Below, one piece after another: positions 18,882-27,598 of a stretch of 64,000 nucleotides of DNA (position 1 is the first letter of the stretch; each line of letters opens with the position of its first letter). The DNA comes from Sphingopyxis sp. LC363. GTDB taxonomy: Bacteria > Pseudomonadota > Alphaproteobacteria > Sphingomonadales > Sphingomonadaceae. Both the position numbers and the translations under genes were made by a program. The DNA lies in the NCBI RefSeq assembly GCF_000756385.1, contig NZ_JNFC01000002.1:1-64000 (forward strand), in the 5' to 3' direction. Below the pieces are notes generated by a model. That model searched no databases and was not told the DNA's origin. It saw only the letters and a list, made by a program, of their open reading frames with translations.

Positions 18882-19361
18882 ATGATGAAGCGGATGATGG
18901 TTTCGGTCGGCGGCGCGCTCGCGCTGGTTGTCGGCGGTTCGGCAATCGCGGCGCCCGCCGTGAACGACGGATATGACTGGGCGATGCGCGTCAACGACGA
19001 GGGGCCGGTGCACGATGCGATCCTTGCCTATGAGGTCGACGGCACCGACGACCAGCCGCTGAACTTCACCTGCGAGGAAAGCGGCGACCGCGTCTTTGCA
19101 GGGATTTCGGGCGGTGCGCCCGACCTGACCGCGATCACCCTCGAGTCGGGCGACCAGCGCGTGCGGCTGACCGGGACGACCGAGGCCGACGAAATACCGA
19201 CCTTTACCGCGCAGGAAATGCCCGCGACCTTTCCCTTCTTTCGCGCCTTTGCCGCGAACGGCTGGCTGCGGATGACCGCGAATGGCGACACAGTCGACAT
19301 GACGGCGACGCCGCGCGGCAAACAGGCGATAGCGCGTTTCGCCGCTTTCTGCGCCGGCTGA
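18882..19361 (+). CDS. Secreted protein of unknown function
   Basis: The protein is 159 residues from the ATG at 18882 (ggaagggcgg upstream; an ATG at 18864 is also open). A signal peptide (KRMMVSVGGALALVVGGSAIAAPA) precedes a small beta-rich domain with two cysteines (FTCEESGD and the C-terminal FAAFCAG). It is four bases upstream of a secreted amidohydrolase gene on the same strand, so they are probably co-transcribed. I do not recognise the family. Confidence 0.7.
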   Translation: MMKRMMVSVGGALALVVGGSAIAAPAVNDGYDWAMRVNDEGPVHDAILAYEVDGTDDQPLNFTCEESGDRVFAGISGGAPDLTAITLESGDQRVRLTGTTEADEIPTFTAQEMPATFPFFRAFAANGWLRMTANGDTVDMTATPRGKQAIARFAAFCAG

Positions 19362-19365
19362 CGCG

Positions 19366-20706
19366 ATGCGGCAGATGCTGCGCGCGCTGCTGACGCTGTG
19401 CTCGATGCTCGCCTTCGCCGGCATGGTGCGGGCGGAGACGGTCGTCTTCACCGACGTCAATGTCGTGCCGATGGACGCCGAGCGCGTGATTGCGCGCACG
19501 ACGGTGATCGTCACCGACGGCAAGATCGCGAGCATCGGGATCAAGGCGAAGCTGCCCGCGGGGACGCCGGTGATTGACGGCAAGGGGGCGTGGCTGGTGC
19601 CGGGGCTCGCCGACATGCACAATCATGTGACGACGCGCGACGACCTGACGCTGCTGCTCGCGAACGGCGTCACCACGATGCTCAACATGGGCGAGGCGAC
19701 GAACAGCTTCGCCGGGCGGACGCGGATAGCGGTGAACAAGGGCGAGGTGCCTGGGCCGCAAATTTTCACGGCGCTCGCGGTCGACGGCGACCCGCAATAT
19801 GGCCATCTGGTCGTCAAGACGCCCGAGGATGCGCGCGCGATCGTCGGGATAGCCAAGGCGAACGGCTACAGCTTTATCAAGGTCTATACGAACCTGCCGG
19901 CCGATGCCTTCGCGGCGCTCGCCGGGGAGGCGAAGGCGCAGGGGATCGGTATCGTCGGGCATAATGCGAAAGCGGTCGGGCTTGCGAAGCAACTGGCGGC
20001 GGGACAGGCGATGGTCGCGCATGTCGAGGAATTTTTCTACGGTTTCTTCCCCGAACCGCCCGCGGATGACCAGAATGCGCCGCCCGCCGATGCGCGGATC
20101 GTCGACGCGATCGCGCTGGCGAAGGCGCATGGCGCCTTCGTCACGTCCGACCTGTTCAACTATCGCACGATCGCGGCGCAGTTCGGCAAGCCCGAGGTGG
20201 TGAAAGCCTATCTGGCGGCGCCCGAGGCGCGCTATCTGTCGCCCGCCGACCGGCTGGCGTGGGCGGGGTCGGGCTATCAGAAAAAGGCGGTCGACCTGTC
20301 GCGGCGCGTGGCGTTCGAGGCGCGCTTTGTGAAGGCGATGGCCGATGCCGGCGTGCCGCTGATCACGGGCGGCGACGCGCCGGCGATTCCGGGGCAGGTG
20401 CCGGGCTTCGCGCTGCACGAAGAGATCGACGCGATGCTCGCCGCCGGGCTGACGCCGTGGCAGGCGCTGTCGGCGGCGACGCGCACGCCGGGCGAATTCA
20501 TCGCGAAGACGGTGCCGGGCGCGGCGAAGTTCGGCGTTGTGGCGCCGGGCTATCGTGCCGACCTGTTGCTCGTCGCCGAAAACCCACTCGAAGAACCTGC
20601 AACGCTGCGCTCGCCGCTCGGCGTGATGTCGGGCGGGCGCTGGTTGGACGTGGCGGCGTTGAAGGCGATGCTCGCCGACGTCGCGGCGCGGCGCTCTGGC
20701 CAGTAA
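19366..20706 (+). CDS. Secreted metal-dependent amidohydrolase
   Basis: This 446-residue protein has a signal peptide (RALLTLCSMLAFAGMVRA) and an amidohydrolase fold. Metal and catalytic sites are recognisable: HxH in GLADMHNHV, Lys in FIKVYTN, His in IVGHNAKAV and MVAHVEEF, and Asp in ITGGDAPAI. The family hydrolyses amide or ester bonds of small molecules or acts as a prolidase-like peptidase; the substrate is unclear. The export signal places it in the periplasm. It is co-directional with a small secreted protein just upstream. Confidence 0.88.
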   Translation: MRQMLRALLTLCSMLAFAGMVRAETVVFTDVNVVPMDAERVIARTTVIVTDGKIASIGIKAKLPAGTPVIDGKGAWLVPGLADMHNHVTTRDDLTLLLANGVTTMLNMGEATNSFAGRTRIAVNKGEVPGPQIFTALAVDGDPQYGHLVVKTPEDARAIVGIAKANGYSFIKVYTNLPADAFAALAGEAKAQGIGIVGHNAKAVGLAKQLAAGQAMVAHVEEFFYGFFPEPPADDQNAPPADARIVDAIALAKAHGAFVTSDLFNYRTIAAQFGKPEVVKAYLAAPEARYLSPADRLAWAGSGYQKKAVDLSRRVAFEARFVKAMADAGVPLITGGDAPAIPGQVPGFALHEEIDAMLAAGLTPWQALSAATRTPGEFIAKTVPGAAKFGVVAPGYRADLLLVAENPLEEPATLRSPLGVMSGGRWLDVAALKAMLADVAARRSGQ

Positions 20707-20839
20707 AATATAGGAAAAAACAGGCCGGTTTATGTACGCCGATTTTTTGCTTGCCGCGTTTGAAGCTTTTTACGATGCACGCATTTGGGACAGGCGGAGG
20801 ATTACTTCCCGAGTCTGAAGATGTCCGGGGGGACGGGGG

Positions 20840-21583
20840 ATGATGAATAAATGGCTGGCGGCCGCCATTCTGGCGGTATCGTTTCTTGTCATGGCGCCAA
20901 TGGCACATGGGCAAGAAAAAGGCGCAGTGCGCGAAGGGTTTTCGGCTGAAACGCTCAGCGGAAAGAAAATTTTGCTGTTTCGGCCGTCGGTTTGGGTAGG
21001 CGAGCAGTCTACGGGTGGGCTCGCCGAGCCTAACGCCGATTGGACCGCGCAGGCGCGCGAGTTTCTGAATGCCGAACTGGCCCGCCGCCAGATAGAGTTC
21101 AGCAACGAGCTGATCATCGAGCCCGATCTTGTCGGCGAGGACGCCAAGCTTTTTTCCGAACATCGGGCCTTGTTCAACTCGGTTGCCAGTTCGGTCGTCA
21201 ATTACCAGTTCTTTGCCGGAAACCGTCTCCCGACGCGGAAGAACAAGGCATTTGACTGGACGCTGGGAGAGGGCACCAAAGCAATCGCGGAGAGGACCGG
21301 CGCGCAATATGGGCTATTTGTCCGGACCGAGGACCAATATGGCTCATTCGGGCGAAAGATGTTTCAGGTTCTCGCGATCGGGCTGGTCGGCGCGGGCGTG
21401 AGTTCGGGCAAGCATGTCGGCTATGCGGGACTTGTCGATTTGCACACCGGAAATCTGGTCTGGTTGAACGCCGACGAGCAAATGGGCGGTGACGTCCGCA
21501 CCGAGGAGGGCATGCAAAAGCGCGTTGGTCAATTGCTGGAGGATTTTCCGGGTTTCAAGCCGGTCGCTACGGCAGCCAAATGA
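20840..21583 (+). CDS. Secreted protein, first gene of M48 peptidase operon
   Basis: This 247-residue protein has a signal peptide (KWLAAAILAVSFLVMAPMAHGQ). The mature part contains KKILLFRPSVWVGEQSTGG and, near the end, GYAGLVDLHTGNLVWLNAD. The latter recalls CsgG/GNA1162-like lipoprotein folds that read out an extracytoplasmic signal or assemble in the outer membrane, but the match is weak. The stop overlaps the next start (ATGA). GC content is lower than in the surrounding core genes. Confidence 0.7.
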   Translation: MMNKWLAAAILAVSFLVMAPMAHGQEKGAVREGFSAETLSGKKILLFRPSVWVGEQSTGGLAEPNADWTAQAREFLNAELARRQIEFSNELIIEPDLVGEDAKLFSEHRALFNSVASSVVNYQFFAGNRLPTRKNKAFDWTLGEGTKAIAERTGAQYGLFVRTEDQYGSFGRKMFQVLAIGLVGAGVSSGKHVGYAGLVDLHTGNLVWLNADEQMGGDVRTEEGMQKRVGQLLEDFPGFKPVATAAK

Positions 21584-22758
21584 CCAAGCGGGCAATCGTT
21601 GCGGCAGTAGTGATGCTGGCCGCCCCTTCTTCCTTGGCCGCGCGTGAACCGTTCGAAAGGCCGACCTATGCAGGGGCATATGAGCCGCTGGGCGTCGATG
21701 AGCGCGGTTTGTGGATGCAAATGGACGATTATGAAAGGGCGTTTCGCGATTCCCCTTTGGTCGTTCGAGATGAAGCTCTCACCAAATATGTAAAGAGCGT
21801 ACTTTGTAAAACGGTCGGACCAGATCGTTGCGAAGCAACGCGAGTCTATATTGTCCAGGATAAGCTGTTCAATGCGAGCATGGCACCAAATGGAATGATG
21901 CAGGTACACACCGGCTTGTTGGCTCGCGTGCATTCGGAAGCGGAACTGGCGACGGTATTGGGACACGAATTTGCTCATTTTGAGCTGCGGCACAGCTTGA
22001 ATGGCTTTAAGGAGCAGCGAAAAGGCAGCGACTTGATGGCGTGGATCGGCTTGGCGGGCGCCGCCGCTGCCCCGAACACCGGTCTCGGCTTCGCCCAAAC
22101 GCCGATCGCATTCGGTTTCTTCGGCTTTAAGCGTGCGCAGGAGTCCGAAGCGGACGCTCTTTCCGCATCCTACATCAAGGCATCGGCTTACCCGCTGCGT
22201 GCATCGGCCGTGTGGACGCGACTGATGGAAGAAGAGGACGCGCTGAAAGAAGAGCGGAAGTTGCGCAAAATTCGCCGGCGAAATCCGGGGGCGATCGATA
22301 CGCACCCCACTGATTTACAGCGTGTCGCCTATTTCGCCGAGCAGGAAGCCGAGGCGGGAGCAGCGGAGGGTGACGACGGGCGCGAAGCCTATGGTGCGGA
22401 GACCGCGCGCGTTCTGCCGACGCTCTTCGACAGCTTGGTCAAGGGCAATGAGTTCGCCGCTGCCGACTATGTCATCCAAAGCCGGGCCAACGCCTTGGGC
22501 TGGGACGGATTGTTGCTTCATGCCCGCGGCGAGCTGTATCGGCTGCGCGGCAACCCGCGGGATCTGGTGACGGCCCGGCAGTTTTACGAACAAGCGATCG
22601 CGACCGGTTCGGCGCCTGCCGAGGCGTGGCGCGGCGCGGGACTGACCGCGATGCGCGGCGGGGATAGCTCGGCGGGAAAAGCCGCGTTGCGCGAATATCT
22701 GGTCCGATTGCCGCAGGCATCCGACGCCGCGGCCATGAAAATGCTGTTGGAGAATTGA
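21580..22758 (+). CDS. M48-family zinc metallopeptidase with C-terminal TPR-like region
   Basis: This is a 392-residue secreted protein (RAIVAAVVMLAAPSSLAA signal). The zinc motif is HEFAH in ATVLGHEFAHFELRHS (about residue 129); the third ligand is Glu in ESEADALSASY. This matches periplasmic M48 peptidases such as BepA/LoiP. The C-terminal ~120 residues look like TPR helices (AADYVIQSRANALGWDG, LVTARQFYEQAIATG). A role in outer-membrane protein quality control is likely by family. It overlaps the upstream gene by four bases and is followed after one base by a third secreted protein. Confidence 0.88.
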   Translation: MTKRAIVAAVVMLAAPSSLAAREPFERPTYAGAYEPLGVDERGLWMQMDDYERAFRDSPLVVRDEALTKYVKSVLCKTVGPDRCEATRVYIVQDKLFNASMAPNGMMQVHTGLLARVHSEAELATVLGHEFAHFELRHSLNGFKEQRKGSDLMAWIGLAGAAAAPNTGLGFAQTPIAFGFFGFKRAQESEADALSASYIKASAYPLRASAVWTRLMEEEDALKEERKLRKIRRRNPGAIDTHPTDLQRVAYFAEQEAEAGAAEGDDGREAYGAETARVLPTLFDSLVKGNEFAAADYVIQSRANALGWDGLLLHARGELYRLRGNPRDLVTARQFYEQAIATGSAPAEAWRGAGLTAMRGGDSSAGKAALREYLVRLPQASDAAAMKMLLEN

Positions 22759-22759
22759 A

Positions 22760-23350
22760 ATGGCTATCCATCGTCGTTCGGTGATTTTCGTCGCGGTTGT
22801 GCTTGCTGCCTGGAGCCCGTCTGCAAGTGCGGGCTGGAAGCTGATAAGCGCAAAAGAAACCGCGCAGGTCGATGGCTTGAAAGTAACGCCCGAAAGAGAC
22901 TGGAACCAAGGTGGACGGCCCGGCAAGCAGGGACGGGTGTGGACGCAGGATGGTGTCGGTCTCAACGCGATCGAGTTCTTCTCCGCCATTCCTGCGGGTG
23001 GGTCGCTGTACAAGGAGCGCGACAAGAAGAATAATCCGATGCCAAAGTTCGACAGCGGTCTGTTGCTGCCCGAACTGGCCGATTTTTTTGAACGCAGCTT
23101 TCGCGCGGCGAACCAGCTTTCCGATTTTACGATCGTCGAATCGGCCCCAACCGACATCGGCGGGAATAAGGGGTTGCTGGTCCGCTATCGTTATACGATG
23201 CCGAATGACGAGTTGACGCGGCTTGGCGAGGCTCGCCTGGCGGTCGTCGACGGCAAATTATTCGTAGCGAATTATTATGCGCCGCAACTGCACTATTTCG
23301 GCGCCGGCCTGCCCGAGGCACAAGCCATGATGCAGCGCGTAAGATTCTGA
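22760..23350 (+). CDS. Secreted protein, third gene of M48 peptidase operon
   Basis: This 196-residue protein has a signal peptide (VIFVAVVLAAWSPSASAGW). The mature part is a single domain: WKLISAKETAQVDGLKVTPE, FSAIPAGGSL, and LVRYRYTMPNDELTRLG. There are no cysteines, repeats or catalytic motifs that I recognise. The one-base gap after the M48 peptidase gene implies co-translation, so it may be a partner or substrate-presenting factor. It ends 25 bases from a convergent amidohydrolase gene. Confidence 0.72.
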   Translation: MAIHRRSVIFVAVVLAAWSPSASAGWKLISAKETAQVDGLKVTPERDWNQGGRPGKQGRVWTQDGVGLNAIEFFSAIPAGGSLYKERDKKNNPMPKFDSGLLLPELADFFERSFRAANQLSDFTIVESAPTDIGGNKGLLVRYRYTMPNDELTRLGEARLAVVDGKLFVANYYAPQLHYFGAGLPEAQAMMQRVRF

Positions 23351-23375
23351 GGTCCGCGAGCGGCGCCGGGCGAGT

Positions 23376-25058
23376 CTAGCGTGGAGGTGCCGACCACACG
23401 CTTTTTCCCTCCTTGATTGTTTCGCGGACCTGGATGTCCTTGATTCCATCGACCGGCGTCGTCAGCGGGTTCTGGTCGAGGATCACGAAGTCGGCGAGCA
23501 GGCCGGGCTTGATGCGGCCCTTGCGGTCTTCCTCGAAGATTTGCCAGGCGGGGCCGGTGGTGAGCGCCTGCAGTGCGGCATAGGCGCCCAGCCGTTCCTT
23601 TTCGCCGCTGACGACGCCGGCGAGCGAGACGCGCGCCATCGAGGTCCAGAGCATGAAGCGCGTGTCGAGCGGGGTGACGCTGTAATCGCTGTGGTTGGAG
23701 GCGATCAGCCCCGCAGCGCGCGCCGAGGCGAAGGGGCTGATGAAATCGACCACTTCGTCGGGGAAATTGGTCCGGTGAATGTCGGCCCAATACCAGGTGT
23801 GGTTCGAGAAATAGGCGGGGCCGACGCCGATCTGTTTATAGGCGGCGAGCTGATCGGGGCGCTGGAACTGCGAGTGGATGACGATCGGGCGGCGGTTCGC
23901 GGTGGCGGTGATTCCGAGCGCCTCGAAGCCCTCGATCGCCATGTCGATCGCCGCGTCGCCATTGGCGTGGACGAAGAGCTGCCAGCCGCGGTCGTGGACC
24001 TTCTTCGCCTGCACGATGAAGTCGGTTTCGGAGAGCACCGGTTCGCCGTGCCAGGGATGATGACCCTCGGGGCTGCCGCGCTTGTAATCGCGGGTGAAAT
24101 AGCCGGTGCGCGCCTGCACCGACCCGTCAAGGACGAACTTGATCCCCTGCAGCTTCACATGGCCCTGATAGCTGCCGAATTTGAGCGCGGGCTGCGCGAG
24201 CAGCGCGTCGAGCCCGGTCGAGAAGGGGAGGAGCGCGAGGTCGATTTTCAGTCGCTCGCGTGCGGCGGGCGACGTGAGGAAGGCGACGTCGGGCGGCTGG
24301 GTCGCGCCGTCCTGCGCATGCGTATAGCCCTCGGCGAAATAGGCGTTTTGCGCGGCGTCGAGCGCGGCGAGTTTCTGCTCCGCTGTCGGCTGCGGCAATT
24401 TGGCGAGCAGCAGGAACATCGCCTTTTCGAGCAATACGCCGTTGAGCTTGCCCGCTTCATCGCGGAGCATCATCCCGCCGGGCGGGACGGGGGTGGTCTC
24501 GTCGATGCCCGCGGCCTTCAGCGCGGCGCTGTTGGCGACCGCGCCGTGGAGCGAGACATGGAGGACGACGAGCGGGCGGTCGGGGGCGATCGCGTCGAGT
24601 TCGGCGCGGGTGATATAGCGTTTTTCGGCGAGCGTCTCGTGGTCGAACTGCCAGACGGTCGCCCAGCGTCCGGGCTGGGCCGGGGTGCGGGCGAGATAGT
24701 CGCGGATCGCCGCCATGACGCCGTCGACGTCGGTGACCGGCGCTCCGGCACGGAGATCGAGCCCGCCGGCGGTCAGCGTGGCGACGGTGAAATGCGAATG
24801 GGCGTCGATGAAGCCGGGGAGCATCGTCGCGCCGTTGAGGTCATGGACAACGGCGCCGTCGCCAGCGGCGGCGCGAGCCTGCTTTTCGGAACCGGCGAAG
24901 GCGATGCGGTCGCCCTTTGTCACGACCGCTTCGACAGTCTGCGGAGTGTCGCCGTCCATCGTGATGATCGGGCCGCCGAGGTAGAGCGTGGTGTCCTGCG
25001 CTGTGGCGGGCGCTGTGTTCGCCAAGAGCAGCGCGATGGCGGCGGTGATGGATTTCAT
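23376..25058 (-). CDS. Secreted amidohydrolase, YtcJ-like
   Basis: This 560-residue protein has a signal peptide (KSITAAIALLLANTAPATAQ). Amidohydrolase family 3 features are present: LPGFIDAHSHF (HxH), LQGIKFVLDGSVQARTG, QLFVHANGDAAIDMAI, and IASNHSDYSVTPLD. YtcJ-like enzymes are annotated as amidohydrolases of uncertain substrate. The export signal places it in the periplasm. Nothing adjacent is co-directional, so it is monocistronic. Confidence 0.87.
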   Translation of the reverse strand: MKSITAAIALLLANTAPATAQDTTLYLGGPIITMDGDTPQTVEAVVTKGDRIAFAGSEKQARAAAGDGAVVHDLNGATMLPGFIDAHSHFTVATLTAGGLDLRAGAPVTDVDGVMAAIRDYLARTPAQPGRWATVWQFDHETLAEKRYITRAELDAIAPDRPLVVLHVSLHGAVANSAALKAAGIDETTPVPPGGMMLRDEAGKLNGVLLEKAMFLLLAKLPQPTAEQKLAALDAAQNAYFAEGYTHAQDGATQPPDVAFLTSPAARERLKIDLALLPFSTGLDALLAQPALKFGSYQGHVKLQGIKFVLDGSVQARTGYFTRDYKRGSPEGHHPWHGEPVLSETDFIVQAKKVHDRGWQLFVHANGDAAIDMAIEGFEALGITATANRRPIVIHSQFQRPDQLAAYKQIGVGPAYFSNHTWYWADIHRTNFPDEVVDFISPFASARAAGLIASNHSDYSVTPLDTRFMLWTSMARVSLAGVVSGEKERLGAYAALQALTTGPAWQIFEEDRKGRIKPGLLADFVILDQNPLTTPVDGIKDIQVRETIKEGKSVWSAPPR

Positions 25059-25130
25059 ATGTCTCTCCCCTTGCTGCCATCGTGGCGGCGGAGGGAAGGG
25101 CGGGTCAAGAGGTTAGCAAGCTAATTTTAA

Positions 25131-25264
25131 TCCTCCCTGTCGCGGAGCGATCGGGAGTGGCCGCCCGTAGGACTGACGGAGGGACTGGTGGCTCTGCCAT
25201 CGTCGCCCCTCCACCACGCCCTGCGGGCGCGGTCCCCCTCCCCATCGCTTCGCGACAGGGAGGA
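25131..25264. repeat. Dispersed palindromic intergenic repeat, copy 3
   Basis: The arms at 25131-25157 and 25238-25264 (right arm ctccccatcgcttcgcgaca and on) are inverted copies with few mismatches. The spacer again holds small hairpins (gcccgtaggactgacggagggac, and gccctgcgggcgcgg). It lies just before the stop of the small proline-rich gene and after the start of the amidohydrolase gene. Confidence 0.75.
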
Positions 25265-25269
25265 TCTGC

Positions 25270-25491
25270 TTAAACCTGATCGGGCGGCACTTCGTCGGGG
25301 CCGCGGCCGGGCTGGTCGATATCGCCGCCGCCGGGGCTGCCGGGGATTTCGACCGGTTGACCGGCTGGGTCCTCGAGCGGTGTCGGCTGGGTCGGCCGTT
25401 CGGGCGGCGATTGCGGTTCGATCGTGTCGGGCTTCGGCTTGGGCAGCGGGTCGGCGGCCTTGACGTGGAGGTCCGAGGGGTAGGGCATCAT
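25270..25491 (-). CDS. Small proline-rich acidic protein
   Basis: This is a 73-residue protein beginning MMPYPSDLHVKAADPLPKPK. A strong aaggagatat site precedes the start, and this decides in favour of a real short gene rather than the longer frame reaching 25827, which would cross tRNA-Leu. It has about 20 prolines, no signal peptide and no hydrophobic segment, and is predicted disordered. I do not recognise a function. Confidence 0.6.
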   Translation of the reverse strand: MMPYPSDLHVKAADPLPKPKPDTIEPQSPPERPTQPTPLEDPAGQPVEIPGSPGGGDIDQPGRGPDEVPPDQV

Positions 25492-25562
25492 ATATCTCCT
25501 TGACCTGATCAACGAACCGGCGCGACGCATGTTCCGCCAGCGGAACGGGCGGCTTTGTGCCC

Positions 25563-25590
25563 TTGCCCTTGGCCGCGTGTCTGCTATAGC
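25563..25590 (+). promoter_or_regulatory. Probable promoter of tRNA-Leu
   Basis: TTGCCC and TATAGC are separated by 16 bases, and the tRNA begins about 64 bases downstream. The hexamers are close to the housekeeping sigma consensus, and no other gene on this strand could use them. Confidence 0.45.
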
Positions 25591-25654
25591 CCCGCGCGGC
25601 CCGCACGGGCGTGCGCGGCAGCGCGCGATTTCGTGCACCCGGCCGAAAACACCT

Positions 25655-25739
25655 GCGGGCGTGGCGGAATTGGTAGACGCGCTGGTTTTAGGTACCAGTA
25701 TCGCAAGATGTGGGGGTTCGAGTCCCTTCGCCCGCACCA
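25655..25739 (+). tRNA. tRNA-Leu(TAG)
   Basis: The acceptor stem GCGGGCG pairs with CGCCCGC, and the CCA end is encoded. The D-loop has TGGTAGACGC. The anticodon stem CTGGT/ACCAG encloses the loop TTTAGGT, giving anticodon TAG. A class II long variable arm (TATCGCAAGATG) and the TTCGAGTC T-loop confirm leucine. It lies upstream of tig on the same strand. Confidence 0.96.
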
Positions 25740-25826
25740 TTCCGCAATGCAGGCCGGGATCATGGGGAACTTCGCCCTTTTGGCGGGGTTCGATACGAGA
25801 TTTTGAGCAAGGATAAGACCAAGGCA

Positions 25827-27446
25827 ATGAAGACCGTCGAAACGCTGAACGAAGGCCTGAAGCGCGAATATCGCGTCACGATCACCGCCAAGGATATCGA
25901 CGCGCGCGTCGACGACGAGGTGAAGAGCATCGCCCCGACCGTCCGCATGCCCGGTTTCCGCCCCGGCAAGGTGCCGCCGAACCTGATCCGCAAGATGCAC
26001 GGCCCCGCGCTGTCGGCCGATGCGCTCAACAAGGCGATCGACGCCGGCGTGCGCGACCTGATGGCGAAGGAAAAGCTTCGCCCCGCGCTGCAGCCGGCCG
26101 TGACGCTCGCCGACGGTTATGAAAGCGGCAAGGATGCCGAAGTCACCGTCGCGCTGGAAGTACTGCCCGAAATCGAAACCCCGTCGATCGACGGGCTGAA
26201 GCTCGAGCGCCTGACCGTTCCCGCCGACGACAAGGCGGTGATGGCGAAGATCGAGGAATTCGCCGCGCAGATGAAGCGGTTCGAGGAAGCGCCGAAGACC
26301 AAGAAAGCCGCGACCGGCGACCAGGTCATCATCGACTTCGCCGGCAGCGTCGACGGCGTCGCCTTCGACGGTGGCACGGGCGAGGACATGGCGGTCGAAA
26401 TCGGCTCGGGCCAGCTGATCCCGGGCTTCGAAGACCAGCTCGTCGGCGTCAAGGCCGGCGACGAAAAGGTGCTGAAGGTCAGCTTCCCCGACGAATATCC
26501 GGTCGAAAATCTGAAGGGCAAGCCCGCCGAATTCGCCGTCAGGGTGAAGGAAGTGAAGGTTCCCGCGGCGTCGAAGATCGACGACGAGTTCGCCAAGACG
26601 CTCGGCCTCGAAAGCCTCGACAAGCTGAAAGAGCTGATGAAGGATCAGGTCGAGCAGGAACTCAACGGCCTGACGCGTACCTATATGAAGCGCAAGCTGC
26701 TCGACCAGCTCGCCGCGAGCCATGATTTCGAAGTGCCGCCGACGATGGTCGAGGCCGAGTTCAACCAGATCTGGCAGCAGCTCGAGCATGAAGCGAGCCA
26801 CGAGGAAGATCCCGAAGCGGCGAAGGCCGATCTCGAGAGCGACCGCGACGAATATCGCAGCATCGCGGTGCGCCGCGTCCGCCTCGGCCTGCTCCTGTCG
26901 GAAATCGGCCAGGCGCATGGCGTGCAGGTGTCGGCGCAGGAAATGCAGCGCCTCGTCATGCAGGCGGCGCAGCAGTATCGCCCCGAAGATCGCCAGCGTT
27001 TCGTCGAATATGTCCAGCAGGACGCGCTCGCCGCCGCGCAGCTCCGCGTCCCGCTCTATGAGGACAAGGTCGTCGACTTCCTGTTCGAAAAGGCCGAGAT
27101 CAGCGACCGCGAAGTGACGCGCGAAGAGATCGAAGCCGCGATCGAAGCCGACGACGACGGCCACGTCCACGGCCCAGGCTGCGGTCACGACCATGACCAT
27201 GACGCGAAGCCCGCCAAAAAGGCGGCCGCGAAGAAGGCTGCGCCCGCCAAGAAGGATGCGGTGAAGGAAGAGGCCAAGGAAGAAAAGGCCGAGGCTCCCG
27301 CCAAGAAGGCGCCGGCGAAGAAGGCCGAAGCCAAGACTGAGGACAAGCCCGCGGCGAAGAAGGCTGCTCCGGCGAAGGCCGCTGCGGCCGAGAAGGCTGA
27401 GTCCGCCAAAAAAGCTCCGGCCAAGAAGGCTGCGGCGAAGAAATAG
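25827..27446 (+). CDS. tig: Trigger factor with histone H1-like C-terminal tail
   Basis: This is a 539-residue ribosome-bound chaperone and prolyl isomerase. I use the ATG at 25827; upstream in-frame codons run into tRNA-Leu. The N-terminal ribosome-docking signature is VRMPGFRPGKVPPNLIRK (about 40-57). An FKBP-like domain follows at about 160-245 (GDQVIIDFAGSVDGVAFDGG, GFEDQLVGVKAGDE). The helical C-terminal arms end near 455. Beyond the usual length come a His-rich stretch (HVHGPGCGHDHDHD) and about 80 residues of KKAAP/AKK repeats like histone H1. The repeats are presumably disordered and could bind RNA or the ribosome; the His stretch could bind metal. Confidence 0.95.
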   Translation: MKTVETLNEGLKREYRVTITAKDIDARVDDEVKSIAPTVRMPGFRPGKVPPNLIRKMHGPALSADALNKAIDAGVRDLMAKEKLRPALQPAVTLADGYESGKDAEVTVALEVLPEIETPSIDGLKLERLTVPADDKAVMAKIEEFAAQMKRFEEAPKTKKAATGDQVIIDFAGSVDGVAFDGGTGEDMAVEIGSGQLIPGFEDQLVGVKAGDEKVLKVSFPDEYPVENLKGKPAEFAVRVKEVKVPAASKIDDEFAKTLGLESLDKLKELMKDQVEQELNGLTRTYMKRKLLDQLAASHDFEVPPTMVEAEFNQIWQQLEHEASHEEDPEAAKADLESDRDEYRSIAVRRVRLGLLLSEIGQAHGVQVSAQEMQRLVMQAAQQYRPEDRQRFVEYVQQDALAAAQLRVPLYEDKVVDFLFEKAEISDREVTREEIEAAIEADDDGHVHGPGCGHDHDHDAKPAKKAAAKKAAPAKKDAVKEEAKEEKAEAPAKKAPAKKAEAKTEDKPAAKKAAPAKAAAAEKAESAKKAPAKKAAAKK

Positions 27447-27463
27447 GCTTCGGCTGATGATTA

Positions 27464-27504
27464 CAAAAAAGGCCGGGTGGAGGATGCTCCACCCGGCCTT
27501 TTTC
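27464..27504 (+). terminator. Rho-independent terminator of tig
   Basis: A perfect stem of about 13 pairs (aaggccgggtgga / tccacccggcctt) with a short loop (ggatgc region) is followed by TTTTTCG. It starts 18 bases after the tig stop. A run of A before the stem makes it usable in both directions. Confidence 0.88.
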
Positions 27505-27512
27505 GTTTGAAT

Positions 27513-27590
27513 CGTCGCCCCCGCGAAGGCGGGGGCCGCTACCGGTGTAACGCAAGGTTGCTGGCGGCCCCCGCCTTCGCGGGGGCGACG
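27513..27590. repeat. Intergenic inverted repeat (type 2 family)
   Basis: The left arm is gtcgcccccgcgaaggcggg and on (27513-27539); the right arm is its inverse (27563-27590), with about 23 bases between. It sits between the tig terminator and the convergent glycosylase gene. The gcgaaggc core is shared with the repeat at 11683-11760. Confidence 0.65.
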
Positions 27591-27598
27591 GACACCGC

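Noticed and set aside
25492..25827. Longer form of the proline-rich gene crossing tRNA-Leu
   Set aside because: A strong aaggagatat site at 25491 gives a short gene that stays clear of the tRNA.
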